The notes below the pieces were generated by a model. It worked only from the letters and a program-made list of their open reading frames with translations. It ran no database searches and was not told where the DNA came from. From the NCBI RefSeq assembly GCF_011397635.1, contig NC_064761.1, forward strand, positions 26,763,643 to 26,827,642: a stretch of DNA of 64,000 nt, read 5' to 3'. A program made the position numbers and the translations under genes. The stretch comes from Epinephelus fuscoguttatus. Taxonomy: Eukaryota; Chordata; Actinopteri; Perciformes; Serranidae. Below, piece after piece: positions 21,973 through 33,148 of this stretch (within the stretch, counting starts at the first letter, position 1; each line of letters starts with the position of its first letter).

Positions 21973-23664
21973 TTAAAGGGGTAGTTTGGATTTGTTGAAG
22001 TGGGGTTGTGCAGGGTACTTTTCCATAGTCGGTGTAGATGTCTGTCAGCTTGACCCCAGTTTGGAGAAGCAGGCCGGAGAACTGTCACAGAAGCTAAGCA
22101 ATCTACTGTTGTGGACATGGTTGGCAGCAAAACAGTTCAATCAGGAGAGACTCGTTCTAAGAGAATATTTATTTACATGTGCACATGAGAAGTGTAAAAG
22201 AGAGGGTAGGAGAGGAGAGGGTGCACCCATACTCAGCTGACTGGAGGAAGTGGTGGGAGTGGCATGGAGAGAGATGTGAATGGATATAGACCTAAGAGAA
22301 ATCTCAATCAGATATAGTGTATGCTATATTGAGAATACTCTTCCTTACACAGCCTGTTGCGACAGAGCAAGCCAGCATCAGTTCCCCATCTATGCTCTCG
22401 TTAAAGCCACCAGACTCCATTGTCAAAGACAGGAATTTTGGCTTGCTGAACACAGGAGATGCCGGTCTCACACAGTAACACAAACAAACTAATTGACTTT
22501 CCACTAAGCCCCGCCCCTTTGTGACGGTCTGTTAAGCTGTCGCAGTAAGCATGGAGCCCACACTGTAACTAACTGCACTCCCTGAAGAAATATTATCATA
22601 TTTTTGGGACAATGAAACAGTGATTCCAGAGAGAAGCAGACAGAGGGGTCTACAGTCTGTGTTTGAAGGATATATCCAGGATGTCAAACTGACTCAGCAG
22701 CAACATCAGATTAAAAAGACAAAGATAGTTAGAAGCTAAAGCTGAACTATAGGCTACAGATCACAGTGTAAAAGTGAACCACCACATCACTGCTGATCGC
22801 CAGAAGATGATTAATATAAAGGGATCTCTGGGGGAAGTCCAACAAAATTCATCTGCACACAATGTGATGACACACAGCTGGTTGAATATCAGCAAAGTTT
22901 CCCTGCTTCCCTTCACTGGTTCCTGTACAGCAGGGTCGCTCTTTGTTTCACTGTTATAATCATTAAAAAGCAAAAGCAGCATGTGTATACATTCAGTAGG
23001 CTATATCTTCAGTAGCTAGCTAGCTAACCCTAAACTTTTCAGGGTCTGATTTTGGTTTTGGAACAGGGAGGAAACGTATATCTTTTTCCAAACTCTCCAG
23101 GTAACGAGTATCATTAATACACGACGTGCCCCAGGCACAACATTTAGCTCCAAATCCACAAAATGAAGGAAATCTGAAACGACTGCATTAAATTCAATGG
23201 AGCACAACTGTGTAGTTGGACCCTGGTCTGAGCTGGCCCAATGCTACGTTATGATTGGCTAGGGTGCATCCAGGGGCGGGACTTAGCAAAGGGTCAATAG
23301 ATGAAGGCTGCAGTAGACCAGCAGCTCTTGTGTTCAGCGATGTTAAACTGTTTTTCTCAATGAGTCTGGCTTTGAAGAGAGCAATATAACAGCTTCAGCT
23401 CCCCGAAACTGCTGTCTGACGTCAAGATAAAGTGGTGAGAATATTCTAAATATAGCGCACACTTAGCCTGATAATGTTTTTGTTTTAGCTGGGACCTTTT
23501 TTGACAGCTAAACATTCTGTTGCTGACCCCTCCACAACATTACTTTACTTAGCTTCTGTGTCCCCAAACTGGGGGCATGCCAGCTGACATCTGTATGTAA
23601 TACACTGACTTTGGTTAAGTGCCTCATACAACCCCACTTCAAAAAATCCAAACTATTCCATTAA
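21973..23664. mobile_element. TTAA-flanked (piggyBac-like) element with nested insertion
   Basis: The left end TTAAAGGGGTAGTTTGGATT, continuing TGTTGAAGTGGGGTTG, pairs with the right end read inverted, TTAATGGAATAGTTTGGATT, continuing TTTTGAAGTGGGGTTG. The termini are long inverted repeats with TTAA at both edges (21973-21976, 23661-23664). No transposase frame. A second inverted-repeat pair lies inside. Confidence 0.75.
22504..23286. mobile_element. Element nested in 21973-23664, CTAAG(C/T)CCCGCCCCT ends
   Basis: The left end CTAAGCCCCGCCCCTTTG and the right end, read inverted, CTAAGTCCCGCCCCTGG form short GC-rich inverted repeats about 780 bp apart. Neither target duplication nor coding sequence is clear. 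Confidence 0.5.
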
Positions 23665-25238
23665 AGCAGAATAAGCAGTATTTGGGATGGGGTGGGTGTG
23701 GGCGGTAAAAGTTGAGGAGAATTTCAGTTTGCTTATTTTTTCCCTTTCCATTCTCTGTGTGTCTCGCTCAAACACTTTCGGAAAATTAAAATTTGAAAAT
23801 GACAGTCACGACGTGATTATCAGTGGATGTGACTGAGGGCTCTAATACATTGTGGTGAAGCTAGCTTCCACTGGGGCATAATTATCATTTCTACATAATG
23901 AAGTGACTACAAAGGAGCTGCCCTGCATCCTAAGGAGGGGAGAGCTGAAAAGAGGAAGCGTGAAGAGGGCCCATTACTCTTTCCACTTGTGTTCAAGCAC
24001 AGATTACTGAGCTATGATTTCTGCCTCGTACTTTTAACCTGAACTAAACAAAGTTTGAGCTGAGCTGTTGTAGCATCACTTTTAACTGTAGGATCAATTA
24101 TGACAAAGGGGTGATTCTCGTGCTCGGCTGTGCGCACAAACAAGGACAAACCCAGTCAGACTTCCATGGCCCATCCCTGCAAAGATACAGGCAGTTGGTT
24201 TTGGCATAACACTGCAAAGTCTGGCCGTCTGTCAATATGGGCGCAAACATCCTAATGTTTGAGTTCTGGGTGGTGCTACAAAACAAACCACAGGGCATTG
24301 TGTTCAAACAGCAGGCATTGCTCAGCGCTCGTACAACATCACACAGTCATATTCCTCGTTTTTCTTTTATCATCAATGCCAGCAGAAATGCCTTTCAGGC
24401 CTAATGAGCGAAAAAAAGGGACTGGGAATGCAGTCAAAAGATGAGTGGCACTAAAGAAGAAAATGATTCAGCTATTTCGACAATGATCGCTTTATTGTAC
24501 TTTGCAAACAAAACCAGCAGAGAAGTGTGCATGTGTTGATTTATGCCTTAGCATAAACAGGAAGCAGGTTTCTATCCTGAAGCAGCAGATAATAAGTGAA
24601 TTATATCGTGAGTATAACCGAGGCTACCTACAGTATGTAAAACATTTTGTCACGTTTTGATTCAGCCGCCACAATGTCTGTTTTTGTTCCTCATTTCTAT
24701 GGAAATCTATGTGTCGAGGCCGACATCCCAATCTAACAGTTACGTCCATGCTTTCTAAATCTTATTACAGCGTGTACGGAGTGTTAAAGGAGAGGCCCCT
24801 TTTACACGGGGCCCTTGCTGACCTTTCAAGCTCTTCCAAATTTTCTCTCAACACCAATCTCATGTAGGTTAGCTGGCAGAGGAGCAGAGCAGAGTGAGCG
24901 CTGCTTATTATGTATTACTTTGCTTTTGTAGTCCCTCCACATAGTTACTCATCCAGTATGCTTAAAGGTGCTCTCCCCTCTGGCAAGCACAGCTATGACA
25001 GTCAGCTTGGAAGTTAGAAGTCTTTCAAAACTCTTTTTTTCTCCTGTCTTCCTCCCCTTTTCTCTGTCTCTCTTTTACTCTTTCTTGGTGTCCCCACGTC
25101 TCTCTCTCTTCCTCTCCCGCTCTAGTCCTCAGAGAGCACCTGACTGACGTGTTGTTCAAGGATGAAAAGCACGGCGGAGGGGAATCCAAAAGCAAACAAC
25201 ACAAAAATATACATGAGAGGACGGGAAAGACACTGCTG

Positions 25239-25262
25239 CACACACACACACACACACACACA
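25239..25262. repeat. (CA)n microsatellite
   Basis: About 12 CA units. Confidence 0.9.
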
Positions 25263-26322
25263 AGCACGCACGCACAAGCGGAGCGCTGAAGCCCTGAGGA
25301 TTATCACCAGCACGACACTGGACACTTCAGGGAAGACAGCAGCATCTGCTCGCTTCCATATTTAATACAGCAAAAAAGAACACTCTGTTCTCGGGAAACT
25401 TCTCATTTCCACTTTGCGTGAAATTCAGAGCTAAAAAACAGTGGTGCAAACACATACAATCCTCCCCAAAGTACACATTTGTGCTGTCCAGGCAGCCATA
25501 GAAAGTTCCCAAGTGCCCAGACGCATTCACACTGTGACTAAAAGCCATTTTGCACAGGAAATTTTGACAGACACGGGGTTGTTCGCCTTTCAAAGCACTG
25601 CTTTTACATCTATCTTTTCCACCAAGTTATGTAAGGTGTTCAGTGGCGTGCTCGCTCCCTCACACACTCTCTGTGACTGTCTCTCTCTCTCTCTCTGTCT
25701 TTGCTCGAAGAAATTCAACCAGGAAACTGTATCTGCAGTGGCAGTAAAGTTCAAGCGGACACACATGCCGAGTGTCCCAGCGCACTCGCTCTGCTGCTCC
25801 TCGATGGGCAGTTGGCCTGTTACAGGACTCAAAACAAGCCAGGGAGCACTACAGGAGGCAGCGGACAAGGTTACAATGAGGCCATATGCTCTGTCTGTCA
25901 CCCCCCTACTCCCAACTGCTCCAACAATATTGAAAACTACACCATGGTGACAAAAAGACCTCCTGTTTGACAGCTTTCAGAAGAGGAGGATGTGTACGAA
26001 GCACTGCAGCAAAGCCAAAAAGGAGAATTTTTCTCCCAGCTTTGGGCGAGTTTCTGTCTGTTTTTTGTCCTTCAATCACACCCAGCACATTAATATAATG
26101 GATGGTATGATATAAAGGCAACCAGACTCGAGAGGCTGCGCGGCCAGACTGTAAATGGACAGCAACTGTGACAGCTACTTATTATTATTCCACATTGACT
26201 TTAAAATGAGCAATGATTGTGTGTATCGCTGCTATGTTATTTATGGACCTCACAACGTGGGTGGCTGATTGGAGGGGAACTTAGACTTCTAAGAGACGCA
26301 AATTCAAGGTCTTTAACACTCA

Positions 26323-26324
<2 letters not shown>

Positions 26325-26364
<40 letters not shown>
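26325..26364. repeat. (CA)n microsatellite
   Basis: About 20 CA units, one of the longest dinucleotide runs in the window. Confidence 0.9.
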
Positions 26365-26366
<2 letters not shown>

Positions 26367-27920
26367 GAAACATTCAGGGAGGGTTATTTGTTTTCAAATG
26401 TAATCAATCACATATTAGCAGTTGTCACATTAGAGAGAGGTTATTTAAATCTGTAATCTTACAATACTTTACCAAAAACGAACAACCAGCATGTCGCCAC
26501 TGCCCTGTAGAAAAAAACATATCTCAAACTTTTCCTGAGCTGAGAGACACAACTCTACTTATTACCCTGTGTATGCATTTTATTTAGTTACTCCAATGAG
26601 AGTTTAAATGGGTCCAACGTTGCCTGGGTCCAGACGTTTGAGTCCGCCCACTCCACAGAGTTTGAGTTGACTGAAACAGATTGAAACGGAGTGTAATGAG
26701 TTGACAGCTCTGTCTGGTATTAGGCAAGTAGAACGGGTATATTTAGCTGAGGAAGTAAGAGGATTTTCTCAATTTGTAAAGTGACATTTGAGCCCAGTCC
26801 CACCTCTTATTTTTACCCTTACCCCTTTGCTTTTGGCCCCTGGAGTCATCAGGGGTAGTGGTTGAAATCTTCCCTTATGACATGGGACAACTCTTCAAGC
26901 TCCTAATACATCATCAGTAGTTGTTGATGGGGTTTACGGACACAACGATGGCAATTATAGTATCATCACAATGACATTTCCTATCATTGACATGCTAAGT
27001 TATCGATTGAAATAGAGCACAGTTACACTACCAGGCCACAAGTGCAACCTGTGTTCCTACCTTACCAGTCTGCTCCCATATTAAAAGGGCAGCAACAAGT
27101 GAAGCAACCTCGCTGCTGGACATAAGCAAAGATGCCCTAAAACAAAAGATATCTCGTTACAAGCTACACCATGGTGTGCAATGATATACATTTTCGGGGA
27201 CCTCTCAGTGGGCGCGGTTGTTTCTCCCCCGTATCCCCCCAGGTTGTTTTGAATTGTTGTGAACATGGTGTGGATGGATGACAGAAAACAACCAAAGCAC
27301 TCTTGTTGTTTTTCCTTATTGTGTGGCTTGTTTTTATCTGTTAGTTTAAGACCTGATATTAACTGAGATCATATCAGCTGTTGCCAGACCTTATGAGAGT
27401 GTGTTGCTGAGACAGAGACAGCCCTTGAACAAAGTTAATTTTCTCCTGATTTGTCTGTCTGTAAAATGCCATTTTAGTGCCAGAGTGTTTGGGAGATATG
27501 TGGCTTGTGAAAAATGGGCCCTGTATTCACTTCAGTGACTATGGGGCAACATGGAAATATGTCAAAATGCAGGATGATCGTGCACAAATCAGCAATAACG
27601 ATGTGAAGTTGGCAAGCTTGGCCAGTTGGCAACCAAGACATCAGCAGAGGTTTACTACGCTCGATTTTTTTATGCTTGCTTAAAAGTAAAGAAACACAAA
27701 ACATCGAAACAACATAAAAAGAAGATAAGACGATTATCATAATTTTAAAATCTTTCCTGACAAAGAAAATCTGCGGGTTTCTTTTTCTTTTATCCCTAAT
27801 ACCTCACCTTAGCCCTCTACCCCAACGACAATCAGGACACCTTAGCCTTTAACGTGAACCCGCACAACAGAGGGATGAAGGGTGAAGTGGTACGAGCAAA
27901 GGGTGTATTGGGATTGCGCC

Positions 27921-28872
27921 TTAAAGCCACAGTGTGTAGGAATTTCTCCCATCTAACGCTGAAATCATATATTGCATTCAAACAGATGGCACACTCTAGC
28001 GCCTCACTGTTTCAAACACGTATTGCAAGAACTGTAGCCGCTGTGTACCAAAAAGCTATGATAACACTGATGAAACCATGTCATCCGATACTACATGGAG
28101 TATTCATTCAGGCTCCTACACAGATACACGCGACGCAAGTTGACAAACCCCCTCCTCACCATGCTGGCTGTGTTTACAACGTAGGACTGTTGGGGCAGAT
28201 GTAAATTGAAACAAACCAATCACGTCTTGTCCTTTGACAACTGACAAGTGGCTCAACCTCACACACCTCATCCCTCTCCTCACATTACTGCGCCGCTAAC
28301 AGCTGTTAGTGGCCAGCGGCACTACTGCCGCATAACAAAGTCCCACTCATTGAGCATAATGCAGGATCATGTATTATGCAGCATCACGGGAGACAGAATC
28401 CTCGTCGCCAAGAAAGTGCAAAAGGGAATCAAAAAGGCAGTGTGACCGGCGATTTAAAAAAACAAGGGTCAGTATTGGGGTTGCCTTTCCCAGGTGGAGA
28501 GACCTGCTGAAGGAGAAAGGTAATACAATCACAGGCCAGCGCTAACAAATTTGCCAGGGTAGTAGCGAAGCGCCTCTTGCTCCTCTCCTTCGGCTCCTCA
28601 GTCACGCAGTGCTGGCCTGTCTCTCAATGAAAATGCCGAAGGCGGTGCTGTATGTCCCTTGCTGGCGGGTGTATTCTCAAGATGGCGAAACGTAATGGAA
28701 CCCCACAGACGACTTACCCGCACAATGTACAAACAAATCCGAAATTCTCCTTTTACGAAAATAAGTCAGAATATTGGTGGAGGTAATAGTACACCAGTGG
28801 TGACATATTTATGAATGCAGACATCAATTTTTGCCAATAAACAACTGAAAATGTTACACAATGTCCCTTTAA
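27921..28872. mobile_element. TTAA-flanked (piggyBac-like) MITE, 952 bp
   Basis: The left end TTAAAGCCACAGTGTGTAGG and the right end, read inverted, TTAAAGGGACATTGTGTAAC are imperfect inverted repeats with TTAA at both borders. No transposase frame. Confidence 0.75.
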
Positions 28873-28898
28873 TTAGAAAAATTTGAAGATACATGTGC

Positions 28899-29465
28899 TG
28901 TGTCTCAAATCACATACTTCTGTACTTACACTTAATATTTTGGGTGCATAAGTGCGTTCACACTGAGAAGTATGGAAAAATGCAGTGCACTATGAGTACC
29001 GGGATGGTGCACTCAAAACGGTCAAGAAGTTGAGTGTGGAACTATGCACACTTCTCACCCTCACTGGTCGCCATCTTTGCTACGTAGCAGAAGGGGAGGG
29101 ACCACTTTTCAAACTGGAAATAGCGGCCGAGGACTGTGCGACCATGAACATCGCTGCATTTTACAAATACATGTGTTTTTTGCACTAAACACCACTATAC
29201 TGTTGTCGGATATAAGCCAGCAGTATGTTTATTGGGTTAATTTAGCAGTCTGTAATGATTTGGTACCGCAAACAATAACGTGAATGCTAATGCTAGTTTG
29301 CTAACTAGCTAATTTGCGGTCGTCATTTCCGGTGAGTGCACAACGGCCGTGTTTGTCTTGAGACAACACTACCCTGTCGAAATTTGCCAGCTACACCAAC
29401 GAGTACAAGTGCACATAGTATACTACATAGAAGTATACTAACAGAAGCATGTGATTTGAGACACA
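28899..29465. mobile_element. DNA transposon with TGTGTCTCAAATCACAT ends, 567 bp
   Basis: The left end TGTGTCTCAAATCACATACTTCTGT and the right end, read inverted, TGTGTCTCAAATCACATGCTTCTGT differ at one base in 25. Internal subterminal motifs (GTATACTACATAGAAGTATACT) are present. Non-autonomous. Confidence 0.8.
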
Positions 29466-29689
29466 CCAATGGTTTTCACTGGACAGTGGTCTACTTTACT
29501 CTATTTGGGCACTGTCTTAGATGACAAGTTGAATTTTGATGTGAACACTGACGGCATCTGTAAGAAGGCAAACCAATGCAAATCTTTTTAAGGAAGCTGA
29601 GGTGTTTCGATATGGATAGGACAATCATGAAATAGTTCTATTCTGCTTTTATTGAGTCCGTTCTTTCTTTTAACATGTAGTCAAGTTGT

Positions 29690-30045
29690 GCTGCAAGATC
29701 ACTGGTGTTATTTTTGATAACCTACATTATCTGTACGTAGAGAGGGTCACCTCTAAAGCTCGGTCTATTGTCTCAGACTCCCAACATCTCCTCCATGTTG
29801 AGTTTTAGATTCTTCCATCAGGGCGGAGGTTTTGCCTCCCTAAATGTAGCACTAAGCATTACAGATTGTCCTTTGTCCCATCTGCTATCACTTATCTTAA
29901 CCATCAGTGACCACAAATGTTAATGATTTACCTCTGACAGTGTGTGATACTGGATTCTGTGTGTTATGTGTTGTACTGTCTGTTCTTTTGTACTAATGAC
30001 TGACTACCGTCCGCATCCTAAATTGCCCCTCGGGGACATCAAAGT
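29690..30045 (+). pseudogene. LINE reverse-transcriptase ORF tail, decayed
   Basis: Reading from 29746: VTSKARSIVSDSQHLLHVEF, stop (29806), ILPSGRRFCLPKCSTKHYRL, then SFVPSAITYLNHQ, stop (29908). HPLH-like, LPSGRR and SFVP blocks are typical of the C-terminal tail of L2/CR1-type LINE ORF2. An in-frame TAG shows it is dead. It is 5'-truncated, as usual for LINEs. Confidence 0.7.
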
Positions 30046-30046
30046 T

Positions 30047-30126
30047 GACCTCACCTTACCATACCTTACCTTACCTTGCCTTGCCTTGCATTGCCTCACC
30101 TTAACTCACCTTACCTTACCTTACCA
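30047..30126. repeat. (CCTTA)n pentanucleotide repeat at the LINE 3' end
   Basis: About 15 imperfect CTTAC/CTTGC units follow directly after the LINE tail. Short tandem repeats at the 3' end are usual for L2/CR1-like LINEs. Confidence 0.75.
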
Positions 30127-31300
30127 TCCTCAAAAATCTGATTTGCACCAACAATGAATCAACCCAAGAAAGATCTGTATAGCTTTTATCCAGCCTTTAT
30201 TTTAGGCCTGCGATCTGTACAGACATAAACTTGAACTTAAACAAACTATAATTCCAAAGTGAAACCCAGTTTGAAATCCTCATTATATGAAATCTTTTAA
30301 AAATTGACATGCACATGCACACACACATATAGATATACATCCAGAGTTAAATCTTTAATGCAAAAGCAGCCCCACTGCATAGAAACAGATGCTGGTGTGT
30401 GCATCAGCATGTCGTGAGGAAAAAGAGGGATTAATTGTAGCTGCTCTGTTACTTCCACTCTTTATTGTTTTTTATATCCAGACTGGCGGTCATTACTGGC
30501 TGACAGCAGTCTGTCGACATGTAGGCAGGAATCTTCTTAGCCTGCAGATTACACCAAGCCTGTCTGTTTTCTCCCCCCTCATGTACCTGTATAGTAGAAT
30601 ATGTCAGTGAATGAAGTCATATTTTAACAGGGCACTACCAGAGGGATATATTGCTATGCTGACTAATAGAATGACAGATGCTTTGAGCGCCTCACTGCTG
30701 AGTGACAGCAAACTGTCAGGGCTTTTGTGTGGCTGTGCTGCCGTCTTTTCATTTCGGATGCTGCCAGAGAGGGAGGGACCCATCCATGCAGCCGCAGTTG
30801 AGTGAAAAGGCACCTAGGAGGCATCTTTGGGCTTGTCAGACACAAGATATCTAATCCAGACAGCCAAGAACGGGAATTTGGAAGAGAAACCCGAAAATAG
30901 CAGCTGTCTCTGCATAATTGGAACAAATGGAAGTTGGATATGCGGCAGAAAATAAAACAAGAAAACAACTGGGATGTAACGCGACACTATTTGCTGACAG
31001 TTACAATAATCTGGGGAGAGCCGTGCCACAGGCAGGCTGCTGTTTGTAGCCGGGCAGCTTATAGTTTCTGTCAAACTGGTGCTGATCTCTGATCTTGGAG
31101 GGTCGCAATTATGTGCCCCCCTACTATTCCTCCTCCATCCCTTCCTGCTGTCACCCTCCCCTACTCCTTTAAACCCCCTCTGGTATCCTAAGCAGCATTT
31201 AATTGTGAAGGGCTGAGCCGGGGAAGGAGTAATCAGATGAGAACAGAGGCAGAGGGAATCACGTGGGTACACACTGGCTAACAGGGGATTAATAACAGTG
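30127..31300. other. Intergenic upstream of the INSYN2-like gene
   Basis: No repeat or exon recognised. It may hold the promoter or a non-coding first exon. Confidence 0.3.
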
Positions 31301-31557
31301 GCATCTTGATTGAAGTTCAGCTGGCAAATGGGAGGTGGGGATGGAGGGGGGGAGGAAGAGAGTGACAGAAAGGGGAGGAAAAGAGAGTTGCAAAGAGAGG
31401 GGACGTTGCTACTGCGTTCTCAGATGAGAGCAGAGTAACAGGGAGAAGAGACTGAAATGGGGAGAGAAGAGGGAAATAGAGAAAGGGAGTTAGAGCAGTG
31501 AGAGGGAGTGGGAGGAAGAAAGAGCGAGGATAGGAGGCAGCGCAGCGCAGTGTGGGG

Positions 31558-31589
<32 letters not shown>

Positions 31590-32056
31590 TGTAGAGACAG
31601 GAAGCCTCCACTGCTACTGAGCCAGTGAGACGCAGGCAGGCACAGAGAGAAGACGGAGGCTGAGAGGCCCTCGGCATCTCCAAGGCCGGCCCAGTGAGGG
31701 GGTGAGGGGCTCAAGAGCAATCCAGCAGGGAGGACAGTGGGAGGAGAGGCAGAAGAAGAGGGGGGAAAGGCAGGGCGATAAAATCAGAAACAGGCTTCAG
31801 CAGGAAAAGAGGATCGGGTGGGTGGGATCTGAGATGAGGAGGGGAAAAAGCAGATAAAAGTTTTGAAGACGGAGTCAGAGAGAAAGAGGGAAGGGGAAAA
31901 GAGACTAAAGAAAGAGCGGATTGAGTCTATGTTAATGGCAAAGACAGGAGGGGATTCATGGAAAAAGAGGAGGAAGCTCTCTGTGTCTCAGGAGTCCTCC
32001 TGTTCCTCTTCTGCTCCTTCTTCTTTCTGTGAGGCTGCTGGACATCATCCATCACC
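31300..32056 (+). other. insyn2-like: INSYN2-like 5' UTR/promoter region (inferred)
   Basis: The region is strongly purine-rich (GGGAGAG, GAAGAGG) and includes a (GA)n tract. A TATA-like GATAAAAG lies near 31853. The transcription start is not determined. Several short open frames here are composition artefacts. Confidence 0.3.
31557..31582. repeat. (GA)n microsatellite
   Basis: An uninterrupted GA run in the purine-rich leader of the INSYN2-like gene. Confidence 0.9.
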
Positions 32057-33148
32057 ATGTTCTCTGACAGCAGAGCTCCAGCGCCTGGGGAGCAGAAAGG
32101 CTTCAAGCCCCACGCCCCTCACTTCATCCCCTGGCTGCGCAATAGTCTGAAGCCTCACCACAGCAGTGACCTGGGGCTCAATGGACCGTACAAATCCAAC
32201 TCGGAGGCCCACAACAACCTGACCCCGCTGGAGAGAGCCAAAGGAATCAGCTTCTTCTCCATCCAGGGAAAGGACCGGGCGAAGAAGGGGGAGGTTCGCT
32301 GCAATGGTGTGGGGATGGCGAGGATGCTGCCAGTGGTGCTGCGGGGCCACCACATCCTGCCAGGGAGTCTGGGGAAGCAGAGGGAGGACAGCCCTGCCAG
32401 GTGGAACCAGTCTCCAGAGCTGGACTCTAGCACACAAAGCAGTGCAGGGGATGTGCCGCAGGGGCTGAGCAACAGCTCCACATCTGCCCAGGACAACCAC
32501 ACCTTTGTCAGGAACCACAGCAGCACCCTTCAGTCGCAGAATGACGGGACAAGCACCTCAGTCAGGAAATACGGGCCACTAGTGAGACCCCCTCCTGTTC
32601 CTGCACTTCTCATCGAGGAACCAAACTGTAAGGTGCCTGTTGTGGTGGAGATGGAGCACAGGAGGGGGAAGGTGTGGGACTACGCCAGCAGTACCACCCA
32701 CCGCAAGAGAGACCTCCATTCATCCAGCTGGGTGAGCTCAGACACTCAGGGACTAATAGAAAGACAGCATGCCTTCACCTCCAGCATCAGCTACATAAAA
32801 CAACAGAGCAGGAACTCCCAGAGTCAGAGAGACCTGAGGGAACCACCTGTGGAGGGTTTCAATGGGCCCCTCAATGGAGTCATCTTCTCCACAGAGGTTC
32901 CTCAGAAAGGCCTGGGCTGCACCACAACTTTACGAGGCCCCAGGAAAACTAGACCAAGCTTGGAGCGTATTGCGTCCCCGGGCCAGAACCAGACATGGGT
33001 TCAATACAGGCCGACCATTGAAGGGGAATCACAGAGGAAGGAATCAGACTGCAGCAGGAAGGTGGTTCGAAACCAGATTAAACGGGTGGTGAGCAACCTG
33101 GAGCAGGTTCTGACAGCACTGAGGGACGTCCACCAGGAAATGAAAGAG
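32057..33148 (+). CDS. insyn2-like: INSYN2-like coding exon 1 (residues 1-364)
   Basis: An open frame from ATG at 32057 ends at AAAGAG|GTAATG. The frame reads 11 codons into the intron before stopping, so the true exon end is set by homology: MKE must be followed by VVQQID. Confidence 0.85.

Larger units (their letters stand above)
23665..27920. other. Intergenic with microsatellites, no gene
   Basis: No exon recognised. CT-rich and CA-rich tracts around 25025-25270 and 25680-25700 generate spurious open frames. Confidence 0.35.

Noticed and set aside
25441-25950. 169-codon plus-strand frame, one of the longer ones in the window
   Set aside because: No domain recognised, Ser/Thr/Leu-rich composition through CT repeats, no splice context; likely chance.
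31863-32150. Plus-strand frame starting in the leader of the INSYN2-like gene
   Set aside because: It overlaps the family-supported frame out of phase and is rich in K/E/R because of purine-rich UTR sequence.
32045-32526. Long minus-strand frames opposite INSYN2-like exon 1
   Set aside because: They are shadows of the GC-rich coding exon; only the plus-strand frame carries family motifs.
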